Shown piece by piece: positions 37,601 to 48,500 of a stretch of 64,000 nt of DNA. This DNA is from Bugula neritina (taxonomy: Eukaryota > Bryozoa > Gymnolaemata > Cheilostomatida > Bugulidae). The translations under genes and the position numbers were made by a program. Position 1 is the first letter of the stretch; the number at the start of each line of letters is the position of its first letter. The notes beneath the pieces are model-generated. The model searched no databases. It was not told where the DNA came from and saw only the letters and a list, made by a program, of their open reading frames with translations. The stretch spans positions 9,725,241-9,789,240 of the forward strand of contig OZ037768.1 of the NCBI GenBank assembly GCA_964035545.1. The letters run 5' to 3'.

Positions 37601-40174
37601 AAATGATGGCAAATTGCAAGCAAATAGCTGAAAAATACCCATGAAATGGATGTCTGGTAACCAAAAATTATATTACAGTATGAATGACACCCAATTAGGA
37701 GATGGCGGTGAAAGGTGAGAAAAAAATGAATGACACTTGCCCAACCAATATAATAGCTAGACAAGCAGAGGGAAAATTCAATACATATTAACAGATAAGA
37801 AGAGGCCCACACTCACCACATCAGCAAACTGGGTCTCTTGTGAATAAGGGTTGAAAGCAGCATGAGATCCTTCAACATTAGGGGCGTTACTATACAGATG
37901 ACAACAGCCAGCCTCGTCCCCAAAGGACACAGACTGGTGAGACGAGGAGACATCAAATGCAGATATAGGTCCAGTAGCTGCTTGGATTGGATGGCTTAGT
38001 AGCGGGGCGGACATCATGGCCCCCGTAGTGTCTATGATTTGGTACTGGCCAGACTGGCAAGTAGAACAGTACATCATAATATATTCTAGAAAGTTCTAAA
38101 ATGAAACTTGGCAGTGTTGCCGTGAATGATACTTAATGCAGCTATACTTTAACATTAACAAACTTTGACAAGTTAATCTGAAGGTGAGAAACCAGTTCAT
38201 AACAGACACTTACGTGAGCAACAACAAATACTCGGCTTGTGTAGCTCGGTACAAATTTAAGGTAGTATGGCTCTATCGCACATTGTATAGTTGATACAAT
38301 ACGCATCATTCTTACATCATACACCATGAGAAATCTGCAAATACCAGAAACACATTCAACATAATGAAACTACGTTTATTGTTTATTGCTAAAATCATTG
38401 CATGGCATCAATTTTGTGAAAATTTAGTGAAAATATAAAACTTTGCTAAATATTAAAACAATTGCTCTAAGTTGAGATTATAGCTTCCTTTCAATTGATG
38501 ATATGATAAACAGGAATCTTAGCATAGAATATAAGCATCAACATATTGAAGTGATTTACCTGTCAATTTGATTACCGCCACGCATCGGTGCAACATTTGA
38601 GAATCCGCATGTAACTATTTGGTTCTCATATGCATCAAAATCTGAGAGAGTGAAACTATGAGCTTGAAACTGGTTCTCGATTTTCAAGGTTTGTGGGTCT
38701 CTTATAGTGATCTAGTTACACACCACATCATATTACTTTACATTTAGGAAGCATAGTACATCAGCAGGAAGGATATATGATATATTCTACTAACACAAAA
38801 TTAGTAGTCAACATGTTACTTAAACTTTACATCTGTTTCATTAAACTTTTCATATTCAAACTGGCAAAGCCACTTTTTGAGAGGTTTATGCTATTACCTG
38901 GCCACTGGTATCTCCAAATATCGTAAATCTGTTGTTTGATTTCATTATAGCCACACCTGGATCCTCTATTTGATACTACAGATATAAACCAAAGAAAGTG
39001 TCAAAAAACTAAACGATAATATAAGTTGGAATTCAGCCACTAGTTAGTGTTTAGACCAAGAGACAAGTGCCGGTTACCAGTTTTTATTCTAAAGATGCAA
39101 ACGATGCTCAACAACTGGCTACAAGTTGCTAACCAACTCAGAGAAGCAAACAGACTTACTTCTGGTGACTAGATATGCTCAAACAAAACTTAAGTTAAAA
39201 TTGAATGATTCTTTAGACTTTACCTTCTTGATAAGTGCCAACCTATCTATGTCTAGTTCAAATACGGACTGTTGATGGCCTCCGACCAGGATACTGTTGT
39301 TGACAGTATGAAGCATGCATTGCATGTTGTGAAAACCCTCAGACCTAACAATGATATCAACAGCTACACAAGAAGCCATAAAGTACTGCAAGTAATCATA
39401 TTTACAATAGATGTCATTGTGAAATTTGTGAATCTTAATATTAAATTCTGTTTACGACTGCCGAAGCCAGCAGTACTTCAGTCAAACTTCTTACATGAAT
39501 AAAGGTAGTGTGCTAAAATCAATTAGCATTAAACGTTTCCATTGAATAGGCACATTATGTCACATGATGAAACATATCAACTACAGACAAAACCAAAATT
39601 TACAGCTAAATAAAAAAATTGGAAACTTACATGAAATCAGCAGTGCATCTACCGAACCTGGCATAACAGCGCACATTTTCTTGAGTCAAGGTGAAAATAC
39701 CTTGATGAGAGGGCATCAGTTGTATCACAGGATTACTTGAATGAACTCTAAAGGCAGTGTACTTTTGCAGGTTGGGACCATAATATGATGAAACATATCC
39801 CTGGAATACACAAGCATTCACCATTTATTTTCTACAGTTTACATAACTATAACTAACCAACAAGAATTCCAAATATTTAACATTAAGTATGTAGAAACAC
39901 TCACAGCTCTTGTTCCAACCCACAATAGTTCTTCCACGCTGTCGAATGCTGTTGAGGTAACAGCATTCCCAGGTTGACCGCCGAGCACACTGCTTACATG
40001 GCGGTACTCAGACTCTCCCATTTGACCCATTTCAGGTGCATTCATAGGAGGAGCCATATGCATAGAGTTTTGTTGCATGCCTTGCATGTCTGGAGGCATG
40101 GCGTAAGGTGGTTGTGAGTAAGGATTATTCCCACCACCATATTGTGGGGGTATCATACCATTCTGGAAGTTCAT
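22665..40174 (-). CDS. PAN2: PAN2, poly(A)-specific ribonuclease subunit, 26 exons
   Basis: PAN2 is the catalytic subunit of PAN2-PAN3, which starts cytoplasmic shortening of mRNA poly(A) tails. Exons (5' to 3'): 40174-39905, 39800-39631, 39344-39224, 38975-38898, 38711-38560, 38334-38214, 38053-37817, 36918-36605, 36417-36228, 35982-35854, 35276-35130, 34951-34905, 34621-34479, 34355-34243, 34021-33864, 33408-33334, 33038-32912, 32744-32547, 31512-31422, 29979-29822, 26202-26117, 25941-25848, 24354-24196, 24095-24002, 23798-23667, 22768-22665. All phases close: 1235 aa (human about 1202). A WD40 region (to about residue 345) is followed by a linker with [14 protein letters not shown], then a pseudo-UCH domain ([19 protein letters not shown], then [11 protein letters not shown]). 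Last is a DEDDh nuclease with [21 protein letters not shown] and THDSTEDA, so the catalytic D, E, D, H, D are present. Exon 16 adds a CCCH finger (see its own entry). Intron 20 contains a gene on the opposite strand; intron 22 starts with a minisatellite. A 5' UTR exon near 43.3 kb is likely. Confidence 0.95.
25044..25362. repeat. Tandem duplication of about 187 bp in a PAN2 intron
   Basis: The segment beginning TTCCTATGTTTTCTTC at 25044 recurs at 25231 with few changes, up to GAACTAGGTGTATAATAAAT. The second copy carries about 20 extra bases (TTCCGATTCATAAAGGCTGC) where the first has none. Each copy ends in 23-bp minisatellite-like sequence, so the duplication includes the edge of that array. 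Confidence 0.85.
25158..25849. repeat. 23-bp minisatellite repeating a 5' splice site, PAN2 intron 22
   Basis: The unit on the plus strand is ACCTGAGAGTATATAATATAATT (23 bp). I count about 21 copies in 25361-25849 and a few diverged ones at 25158-25232. On the PAN2 strand each unit reads CAG-GTAATTATATTATATACTCT, that is a consensus 5' splice site. The array begins exactly at the genuine donor of the exon 25941-25848. Variants replace AATT by ATTT, or AATATA by GAATATA. Confidence 0.92.
26541..26578 (+). promoter_or_regulatory. CCAAT and TATA boxes of the nested tetraspan gene
   Basis: GCCAAT at 26541-26546 is followed by TATATAAA at 26571-26578, on the same strand as the nested open frame and 105-140 bp before its first ATG. 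Spacing suits a TATA-driven start near 26600 and a 5' UTR of about 80 nt. This is inferred from motifs only. Confidence 0.55.
26683..27912 (+). CDS. Nested intronless gene: CD20/MS4A-like double tetraspan membrane protein
   Basis: This uninterrupted frame encodes 409 aa from ATG 26683, the first in-frame ATG after the TATA box. It lies antisense within PAN2 intron 20. A cytosolic N-terminal stretch (about 1-88) precedes two copies of a four-helix unit, at about residues 90-225 and 250-390. The copies align: [10 protein letters not shown] with [10 protein letters not shown], then [12 protein letters not shown] with [12 protein letters not shown]. The last helix of each reads [20 protein letters not shown] and [21 protein letters not shown] helix of the form FD-x-L-x(4)-S-x-(L/M)-E near a final cysteine recalls MS4A/CD20-type proteins, but no exact family is claimed. 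A basic tail ([11 protein letters not shown]) ends the protein. Being intronless amid intron-rich genes, it may be a retrocopy or simply a single-exon gene. Function is unknown; such proteins usually act in membrane signalling or trafficking. Confidence 0.8.
   Translation: MGYKNQLSRQTDGYDVLGILHNNCEVEIPSIELNTRRFSVPANDEGKMLQVEVEECFTDDFRPRAYSLPAKLKREDKPCAPDDQYFMSDRKLFAILTNVVHIIIGIAMIQLGIVGTWYQRYMNFERDQLRHVLYMCIMFIVLGVYGLCVVTKNLGKNRSHQLLYLSISLLSIVASSFIMTNGALVVISDTYRTNQRVIVMFDLLIIILSGLEIPVAIVGLCTIVKPADLNSTIPRKENTENKNISSTSWNPIFNLILNISHIVLGLCIAELSVVGLLYRRFMNIDHNNLLAIIIISFSFISIGATGIYNYASGKKNKLQKQSTYTCGPILAVGSAASIMIVISIAMTNKQYYVEVEAIKAFDTLILSISGMELVVGTLATILCFIPCLLTKLEMNQKARKWRIKLMKLP
27914..27919 (+). 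terminator. AATAAA just after the nested gene's stop codon
   Basis: AATAAA occurs a few bases after the TAG at 27910-27912. If used, the 3' UTR would be very short; a later signal cannot be excluded. Confidence 0.3.
31926..32066 (-). mobile_element. tRNA-derived SINE in a PAN2 intron
   Basis: On the minus strand it starts GGGAGCAGTGGTGGTCTAGT, with an A-box-like TGGTCTAGTGGTTGG. The B-box-like GGGGTCAAACCCC is at 32005-31993. The GC-rich body stands out from its surroundings. Head sequence is shared with the copies at 63299-63460 and 48720-48779. Confidence 0.75.
33334..33408 (-). other. PAN2: Symmetric 75-nt PAN2 exon encoding a CCCH zinc finger
   Basis: This exon has a good acceptor (AATTTTTTAG) and donor (GTGAGT), is flanked by phase-2 introns on both sides and is exactly 25 codons long. 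It encodes [20 protein letters not shown], a C-X5-C-X4-C-X3-H finger as in the Nab2/ZC3H14 family of poly(A)-binding proteins. It sits in the pseudo-UCH region at about residues 797-822. Skipping it would leave the frame intact. Confidence 0.8.
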
Positions 40175-41519
40175 TCTGAATATCAATACACTCCAACAAC
40201 CATGTGTAGCTAGAAAAACAAATTATATCACCCATGTACTTGATAAAAAATGTGCAGAGATGAAAAAATATTTTATTTTGTAAGCATCAACCATGTTTGT
40301 TTTGAAGAATTGCTTTAAAATTAGTCGACTTATTAGTTGACATATTTTCAAAAGAACTCATATGAAAATATTTAAAAGTTATGATAGACAAGGTAGCGTA
40401 AGAGACTGATGCATTATGCTCTACATTTGTAATTATTGTGCTAAGACTCTACAGGGTGCCAGTTCAAAGCAGCCACAAGATGAAAGGAAGGGACATAATT
40501 TGGTTTAATTGAGAACAGGACTTGACTACTTTTGTTAATTATTAGAAAAAGATACTACAGCAGTTTTTGTCCTTGCAGCCATAATTGTGCAGTATGTAAC
40601 ATTGTGGTCTCATTTACTTCACCACTAAATGACAAGTTTCAGTACAGATTGTATTGAGGCCAGCGTTAAGCATTTCATTGCACAGACTTTATTGAGTTGA
40701 GAGCCGAGCTAATGCACTGTAGTAAGCGAGTTCTAAATAACTAGAATGCAAAACTATTAGAGCAGAATTCAAAACATCCCAAGAGATAGCTCTAAATGAA
40801 AATTATAAACATCATACAGTACCCGTTTGGTGGTTTCTAACCACACTAAAATCTTCAATAACCAACAAAAATCATTTTATACCTTTTTAAACTGAAGTAA
40901 ATTGAAAATACCAAAATGATATTTTAATGTAGACTAAGCAAAAAAGTTGTAATAAGTTACATTATATAGCTACTATCTATTATTTTTGTAATTCTCATAT
41001 AATACAACTCTTACTAGTATTTAATATACTTTTAGGTATGCTACATAAATAGAATGTTTTTAATTATTTCATTAGAAAATTGGTTTAAGCAAGAAATTAA
41101 TCATAAAATGCAGAAATTTATTACTATGAACTAAGTTAAAAATCGAATGAATAAGTTACTAAATAGGTATTGACAATTACCTGCTTTTTTTCATAATAAC
41201 GGAGATATTAGTTACCAATTACTTACTAGTAAAAACTACTTGGAGTTACTGACTTACAATTATCAAAAGCTGTTCAAATTACAATAAAAATCTTTGAAAA
41301 ATGGAATCTTTACGGCTTTAAAAAGTTTTGAGAGACTAACTCTGATGAACATAGTATGTTGGGAGCATTGAACTATAACCCCTATGATATAAGAAGCTTT
41401 AGTTCATTGGTTGGGAGTGCACTGGACTAATTATCTCATTTGTTTACACAAATTTCATAAAATAATCAAGACCAAATTGACATTATATTTATTATTAATT
41501 ATGATATGCATAAAAACCA

Positions 41520-43040
41520 AAGGAAACTGACTGAGAAGCAACATTATTATAGTAGTATTAATATAATCACAACTACTATTAGTAATTTAGTAATAATAGT
41601 AACACCATTCGTTACGTTCACTATAACTATTACCATTAGTATTAGGAAAATTTACAGTAATAGCATTAGCGAATTACAATAGAGTAAACATAGCATTAAT
41701 ATTTAGACTATAGCCACAATGAGTAGACATCACATGTAATTCTAATTCAGTAATTCACCATGGACATCAGTAACTATTCAGTAACTAAGAGCTGGTCAAC
41801 CTATAAGAGTAAGTTTATAATGAACAATTACTAATAGTAATTGTCAACTACTGATTGTTATTACAATTATTATTATATTGATTTAAGTTTAACCTCCAGG
41901 ATTGGCCCGTCAGCTTTTTGGCGTTAGAATTGGTCATGGTGACTTTTACTTCGACTTTCAGTAATTGTGAAACTAAATATAATTAAAATATCAATGTGAA
42001 TGTATAATACATTCACATTGGGCTTGGCATTCTAATTGTAATTACATTTACATTCTTATAGTTATTGTATTAATTATTAATATTTATAATTTTAAAGCGA
42101 CTGATAGTAAAAACTCAAACTAGAAGTGAAATTAAAACTATTAGTAAATGGGATGAGTGAGGTAGAAAGACTAACAGCAACTCTAAGTTCCACTTGCTGT
42201 CTAAGAGTAAGAGTAAGACCAGGAGGCAATAGCAACCAAAAGTCTAAAGACTAAAAGTAAAAGTAAGACTTTTTCTGTGACTAAGGGTAAGAGTAAGTGT
42301 AACACTAACAGTAACACTAACTGTAATTGCAAGACTCACACCTCACACTCACTTTTCAGGCCAATAAAATTAATTTAATTTTAAAATCCAAATGATACAA
42401 AGTTAAATAACAAATTTATTAGCAAAACTTGAAGTTATTAATAATTAATATTAATTATTGAAATAATTATTATAATTACAATAGAAACATTACTCATTAG
42501 CAATTGTAAGTGCAGCAATCATTATGATAAACTGGTGAAGTGATTATGATCATTATTATGATTATATTACAGTTATATTAATAGAAATTTAGTTATTTTC
42601 ATTTTATAGTTTTACTTTTAAGCTTACTACTAGTAATAGTAATACTAAGTCTAATACTAATAGTGATACTAAAAGTCAAACTTAAAGCCAATTCCAATGA
42701 CAACAAGTGAGCTTTAATGACAATCACAATTACAATACTTTGTCACAATCACGATGAGTATGACATATTCGATCTCATAGTCATAGTAAGCATCATGATC
42801 ACCATCACTATCAACTATGAGTATGACTATCAAATTCAATATTATACTTATAGCCATACTCACACTCATACTCACATAGTCACTATCAGTATCATAGTGA
42901 CGGATCATAGTCGTAGTGATATTGATAGTGAAACTGACTATAAATCACAATCACAATGTGGTAGTGGTATTCATACTCATACTCATAGTCATACTGATTG
43001 ATAGTGACATTGACTGTGGTATCATAATCATTATCATTAC
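41520..43040. repeat. Large cryptic-repeat island (TAGTAA / TCATAG / GAGTAT words)
   Basis: Irregular clusters of 5-6 bp words fill this stretch: TAGTAATAGTAA, AAGAGTAAGAGTAAG, ACTCATACTCATAGTCATAC and their reverse complements, alternating between strands over tens of bases. The block 42760-43020 is the most regular. Open frames here are only by-products of the repeats. Confidence 0.75.
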
Positions 43041-43340
43041 GAAAACAGTCAGCAGCACAAAAATATTTATTAATTACCATCATAGAAATAATGATATTAA
43101 TAAATAATATAACTATAATTTGCGGTAACAGTGAATGTGGTCAACTTCAAGCCTCAATTTTACTGGGGTATCGAACGAGATCCACGCACTCAAATTCTTT
43201 AGCGAAGAAGACATTTTCAAGTGTCCAAAGCTGATCTATTGCCTGAAATCCAAACTAACTTTACCTTGTTTTAAAAATTTCAAACTAGAGTAGTGAAATA
43301 ATCAAGTCACCGAAATACTTGCAAATCTAAGGCTTTTACA

Positions 43341-43370
43341 GTCACATGACCCGCAATCTCGCCATTGGCC
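43341..43370. promoter_or_regulatory. Probable bidirectional promoter: E-box and CCAAT box
   Basis: GTCACATGAC (43341-43350), a near-palindromic E-box, is followed by CCCGCAATCTCGCCATTGGCC; the CCAAT motif lies on the minus strand. The patch is richer in G+C than its surroundings, lies about midway between PAN2 and RACGAP1, and sits about 75 bp upstream of the donor-like site at 43265. This is a motif-based inference. Confidence 0.4.
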
Positions 43371-43789
43371 AACAAATCTCATGCTTGAACCGCCAACCTT
43401 TGATTGTCAATATTGACTATTCTGGGGAGAAATCGGCTAATAGTAATGCCTAATTTCGCTGATCACTTCGTGCTTATTTATGAATAATTCAATGTTTTTC
43501 TTTTATTCTGCGACTTTTTACAATTTTGTGTTGAATGCAATATAGTAATAGTCTGGCTTTGCTCAGTACAATATTTGTCTTTGATTATTCACTTTCAGCA
43601 TTTTAATTTATAAATCAATCAAATTCAATGTAATAATATTAAAAATAAATATATTTATAATTTAAATTTTTGTTATTATTATTAAATTTAATATTATAAA
43701 TTAAAATTAAAATAAAATTATAAATATATGAAATAGAAAATATAATTAATAATTGAAATTAAATGATAAATTTATAATTTCACCTCAAT

Positions 43790-44320
43790 CAATGAATTAT
43801 AATAATAACTTATAAAATAAGTAGTACTAGTACTAGTAGTAGTACTACTACTATTTATTTGTATTGTATTACTATTACTATTAGTATTAGTATTATTAGT
43901 ATAATTATAAGACTGAGTATCAGTATGAATATCTTTAAGTTTAAGTGGATAGCCATAGCGCCCATACTCATACTCATAGCGGGTCATAGGATTAGTCATA
44001 GTTAATACTAATAGTAATAGTATAAGTATAACTATAAGATTAAGTATGATATTAGCCTTAGAAGTTAGGAATTGGTGCATCTATAAAGTTGAAGTGTAAT
44101 CTTAATGATAATCATAATGTTTTTAGATTTGGTAACACTCATTCTGAATATAGCGGTAACACTAACTCAAACTGTAAGTGTTACACTTCAACTTTGTCTG
44201 TTAGTGTTAGCTACTACTACTAGTATTATAGTTATATTTTATATTATAATTAATGTTATACTTACAGTTTATAGTTGTACTTATAGTTATATATGTGGTT
44301 GTACTCACTTATACTTATAG
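43790..44320. repeat. Cryptic-repeat island with palindromic TAGTAC runs
   Basis: It contains AGTAGTACTAGTACTAGTAG followed by TAGTACTACTACTA, so the word order flips strand within 35 bp. Further runs of TATTACTATTACTATTAG and GTAACACTAACTCAAACTG continue the pattern. Confidence 0.7.
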
Positions 44321-45597
44321 TAGATGTAATAATCACTAAGAAATTAATTATTCATCCATACTATTAGTAATGGTAATATTCAGATTTAAACTGTTATGCT
44401 GATGTAAAATTGAATGTTAAATTTAATAAAAGTATTAGTATAACTGTGTCATTGTCTAGCATATTTCTATCACTACTACTGTTAGTAACATTACTCTTAG
44501 GAACTGGTTTTAACTCACATTGACCTTGGCTCGAGAACTTGCAATTCTTTGATTTAAGTCATCTTGCTAAAATCATTCACTTGGTTTACTACAAGTCTGC
44601 AACTTTTTCATTTTGATTTTGCAATTTTTCTATAAAACTTTAGTCTTAGTTCTACAGCATAAGCAATCAACTATAGTTCCCACAGTTTTAAAAGTTTTCA
44701 ATGCTTTTGCAGTTTAATGAAGTTTTAAGATTACAGTATTTATTTTTTAGTCCTAGTAATATTATTGATTGCATATTGATATAGCTAGAAGTGAATATTA
44801 CTTAACATTTGGTAAACCTGATGCAAACCGTTTTTTTTATCAAGTACTTGCAAATTGCTAAAAACCACTTTAAGTTAACGTTTAATCTTGGACTATGGGA
44901 CATGGACTTGGTGCTCTTTACAGTTCCAAGCTAAACCGGTTATTTTTATGTTGTCCATAATTTATCTCTTTGAATTATGGCAGCCTTATACTCCTACAAC
45001 TCTCTTTTGTCACTGGAAGTAGCCCTTAAAGATTAATGGCGTGGTCAAAAACTAAGCTTGTCTTATAATGAACTCATATATCAAAATTAAATATGTCAAG
45101 CAAAACTTCCTGACATTTTATTTTAATTATATTAGAATCACATGGAGAATATGTTTAATTTCAAGTTCATACTCTTTATATTTATTTTAACTCATCACTA
45201 GACCTTTTAAATTGATATATTGCAGTTGCTATTAGTGCTCATCTAACCCAATCTGTAGGTTGAGTTAAGAGCTACATTCTTTGACTATGAGACTAAAAAA
45301 ATGAAATGATGATTTCATACTTGAAATAACGCTAGTGTTGTGACATAATGAGCAAATATTTAATTGAATTTCATGATATTTGTGAAATAATATTATACTT
45401 TAAGTAATAAAAGACAAATAAATGTACATAGTACAAATATTGCTGTAAATGAAGTTTTATATATGGCTCTCTAAATTTCTAATGTTATAGGTTAAACCTC
45501 TTGTCAGCAAGTCATCTAAATACCAGTAAACAGTTTATGGTTTATATTGTCAATCTATTGTAATTGGTATTTGACTATTTAGGCTTCAATATCAGAG

Positions 45598-48500
45598 ATG
45601 GCTTCTAAAGAACTTTCTATACTTGCTCGGTATGATGATGCTAACAGACATTGCTTGTTCACCTTTCGAGAAGAAGGTAATGATAAATTATTTTAATTCA
45701 CATTTTCACTCGAAAAGTTTTAGTAACTTACTGTTCCAGCTATTTGTTCTATCCAATTGTTTGGAGTATTTGGCTTTCAATTATATTACGTTGCATTTTA
45801 GGAATGTCAAAATTTGCCATGGATGAAATTAGGAGAAGACAGATACTGCGTAAGAATAGCAAAGGAGCTATGAAGTTGCAAGAAGAACTAAAACAGGTAG
45901 GCGAGTTTTCTTTAGGTTGTGGCTGATACTGTGCGCTTTTTGTAATGGCCTGTATGTTGGACTACATGTGATGGTGTCAGCTTGGGATGACAGTTTTTAT
46001 TAGACTAAACGTTGTGTTTAATTGGTGAAAAACTTGAATTGACTGAACGATTCTATAGCACTGTATTTCAGTGTTTTAGGTTTGAATTGATATTTTAATG
46101 GTCAGTAAAGTTATAGAACAACTTATAATTGTGCTTGGTTGTTTTGTATTCACTGCAGGCTAACAATAATAGGAAGACCTTGGAATTTACTTTGGCTCAA
46201 GTAAGACTTGAGCTTGAGGAAGAGATGAAGGAAAGACAGAGATTACAGGTGGAAGTAGAGCAACTTGTAAGTGACTTTCTAACTGCAGTGTATATTAGAG
46301 TAGTTAGTTGTAGTGTAATTGTATTATTTTTATCATTATTTGACAGGCTAGACAACTGCAGCTTATCAAAGAACTAGTTGGAGATAAAAGCTATAACTTA
46401 CTCAGTGAAGATGATAGACGCAAATTGGCATTCCTCAACACTTCTCAAGCTTGCAGTGGGGGAAGTCCAAGGTTTGTTGTATTTATTTTGACTACAAATA
46501 AGTACTACATACAGAAAAATACAGCGTAATCAGCATTTTTTCCTTTTGCTTCTCTAGCATGATGGACACGGCGCTAATTGATGATTCATATTCCCTTCTG
46601 TCGGAATCTGAATATGACAAGACAGGAGATGACTTGCTAACGTCGCGTGTCAAGCGCCGAAGTAAGCGCAAATCTCACCAGAACCGAAGTGGCGAGCTCT
46701 CGGTGCCGAGGCATGTGCTCACTGATGCCACTCTGAAGAAGTATTCGAAACCACCGACGGCTCCTCCTCCGGAGAGTGAGGGGACCGGAGGAGATCTGAC
46801 TCCTCCAAAAAGAAGGCGGCTAGTCGGTGGCGAGACAGAGACTTCCGTAGATACCGAGGATAGCCTTAGGCCTGCTCCACAAACAGAGGTTAAATTGAGA
46901 CGATCAACTCGACGACATAATCGCAGCCTCTCAGCTGGTATGGTGGTTGCTATTCAGATGTGTAGAATTTATCACTTGATGCTTCAAGTTTGTTCATTCT
47001 GTGTTTAACCTGGTATATTGATCAAACTCTGCAGGACTACAAATCTCACCCTTCTATTTTTGAATTGTTGACATGAATGCTGTTCATCAGCAATAAGCTG
47101 CACTTGGTTTGCTGTAAATGCTCTGTCCTTGCTACCCTGTGCTAAACTACTCTTCAGTTACATTTGAATCTGCAGGAGCTGTGCTCTATGAAGAAGATTT
47201 GGACACAGACTCTTTCCAGAGCATCGAGCCGCGCCGTTGGACTCCTTCAATCAACCTTACCTCCGCACCTAAAGGTATCCTCAAGAAAGGGGGAGTAGAC
47301 TCACCAGCTTCACAATCACCACCCGAGTAAGTGTTGAAAATCTGCTTTGCTGAGATTGCACTGGCTGTAGGTGCTTAGGGGTTAACTTACTGATTCTGTG
47401 GTTTTAGATCACCCACACTGAAGCGCTGGGCTTCTGCCAGTAAACTTCAAAGACAGCATAATCTCTTTTTCAAGAATGTGATGAATTTAGAGGCTTGTAA
47501 ACCGTGTGGTAAAAAGATTAAGTTTAATACCAGAGCATACAAGTGTAAAGGTAAGACAATCAACACAACTTTCCCTTAAGCAAAGCCTTGTATCTCTTAT
47601 GGTAAACAGTTGTTTGCTGTGCTAACTTTGTAATCAAATATAGAACTGAAAGCACTTATAGGTGCGTTCTGTGATGTCACCAATGGTATTAATAGCGATC
47701 AACCACATTTCTGATGCATGGTGGATATTATGTTATGGGATGTGGTTATCTTCTTTTATTTGCTAATTGATTAACGAGAAATTACATATTTTCAGATTGT
47801 ATATTGTAATATTACACACATTGCTCGATTTCTTTTGGCAGATTGCAAAGAGGCGTGTCATGTTGAGTGTAAAGATCGCTTATCCCAGTTTTGCATACCT
47901 AAAGGTACTACTCCTTCCAAAGGGACACAGGGCAATATAATAAGCGACTTTGCCCCTTCTAACCCACCCTTCGTCCCTTCTATCATCTTACAGTGTGTTA
48001 ATCAGGTATTTGTATATTATTATTTATTTTGTCATGTCACAATTATTATATTGCATCGGGAAGATTTTGACTCTTCCAACAAGGTTTAAGTGATTTAAGC
48101 TCATATCTTGTATTTTAGGTGGAATCAAAAGGTTTCAGTGAAGAAGGAATTTATAGAAAATCTGGATCTGACAGGGAAGTGAAGGAATTGAAAGAAAGGT
48201 TTTTAAAAGGCAAAGAGCCAAAGCTGGTAGGCTGTTCTGTTTTATTCATTTAGAGGCTTGACTGTGAAAAATGTTTATGCGTTGGTAAGTTTGTATCTTA
48301 CTTGTTTTATGTCCTGTTTTGTTAAGAATCAAGTCCATGATATTCATGTGATCTGTGGCTGTCTAAAAGACTTCCTTCGTAACCTGAAGGAGCCGCTAAT
48401 TCCCACTTCACTCTGGGCCTCATTTGTCAACGCAGCTCAAACAGCTGACGAGTACCAAAGATTTCAGGCAGTCAGGGGCGCAGTTAAGCAGCTTCCTCCT

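Larger units (their letters stand above)
40175..45582. other. Divergent region PAN2 / RACGAP1
   Basis: No coding exon is supported here. A strong acceptor on the PAN2 strand (TTTGTTTTTCTAG, exon would start at 40209) and a donor at 43265 (AACAAG-GTAAAG) suggest a PAN2 5' UTR exon near 43.3 kb and a 3-kb leader intron. The first visible RACGAP1 exon begins with an acceptor (45581-45582), so a RACGAP1 first exon should also lie in this stretch, but I could not place it. Much of 41.5-44.3 kb is cryptic-repeat sequence. Confidence 0.55.

Noticed and set aside
39345-39391. Longer version of the third PAN2 coding exon (starting QYFMAS)
   Set aside because: Its acceptor does not fit the phase of the previous exon. 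The acceptor before 39344 does, and restores the expected length of the WD40 region.
42714-43107. Several frames rich in Tyr, Asp, Ile, His and Thr on both strands
   Set aside because: By-products of the cryptic TCATAG/GAGTAT repeats.
43113-43214. 33-codon minus-strand frame near the proposed PAN2 promoter
   Set aside because: It lies beyond the proposed leader donor, so it is probably intronic; too short to support as a gene.
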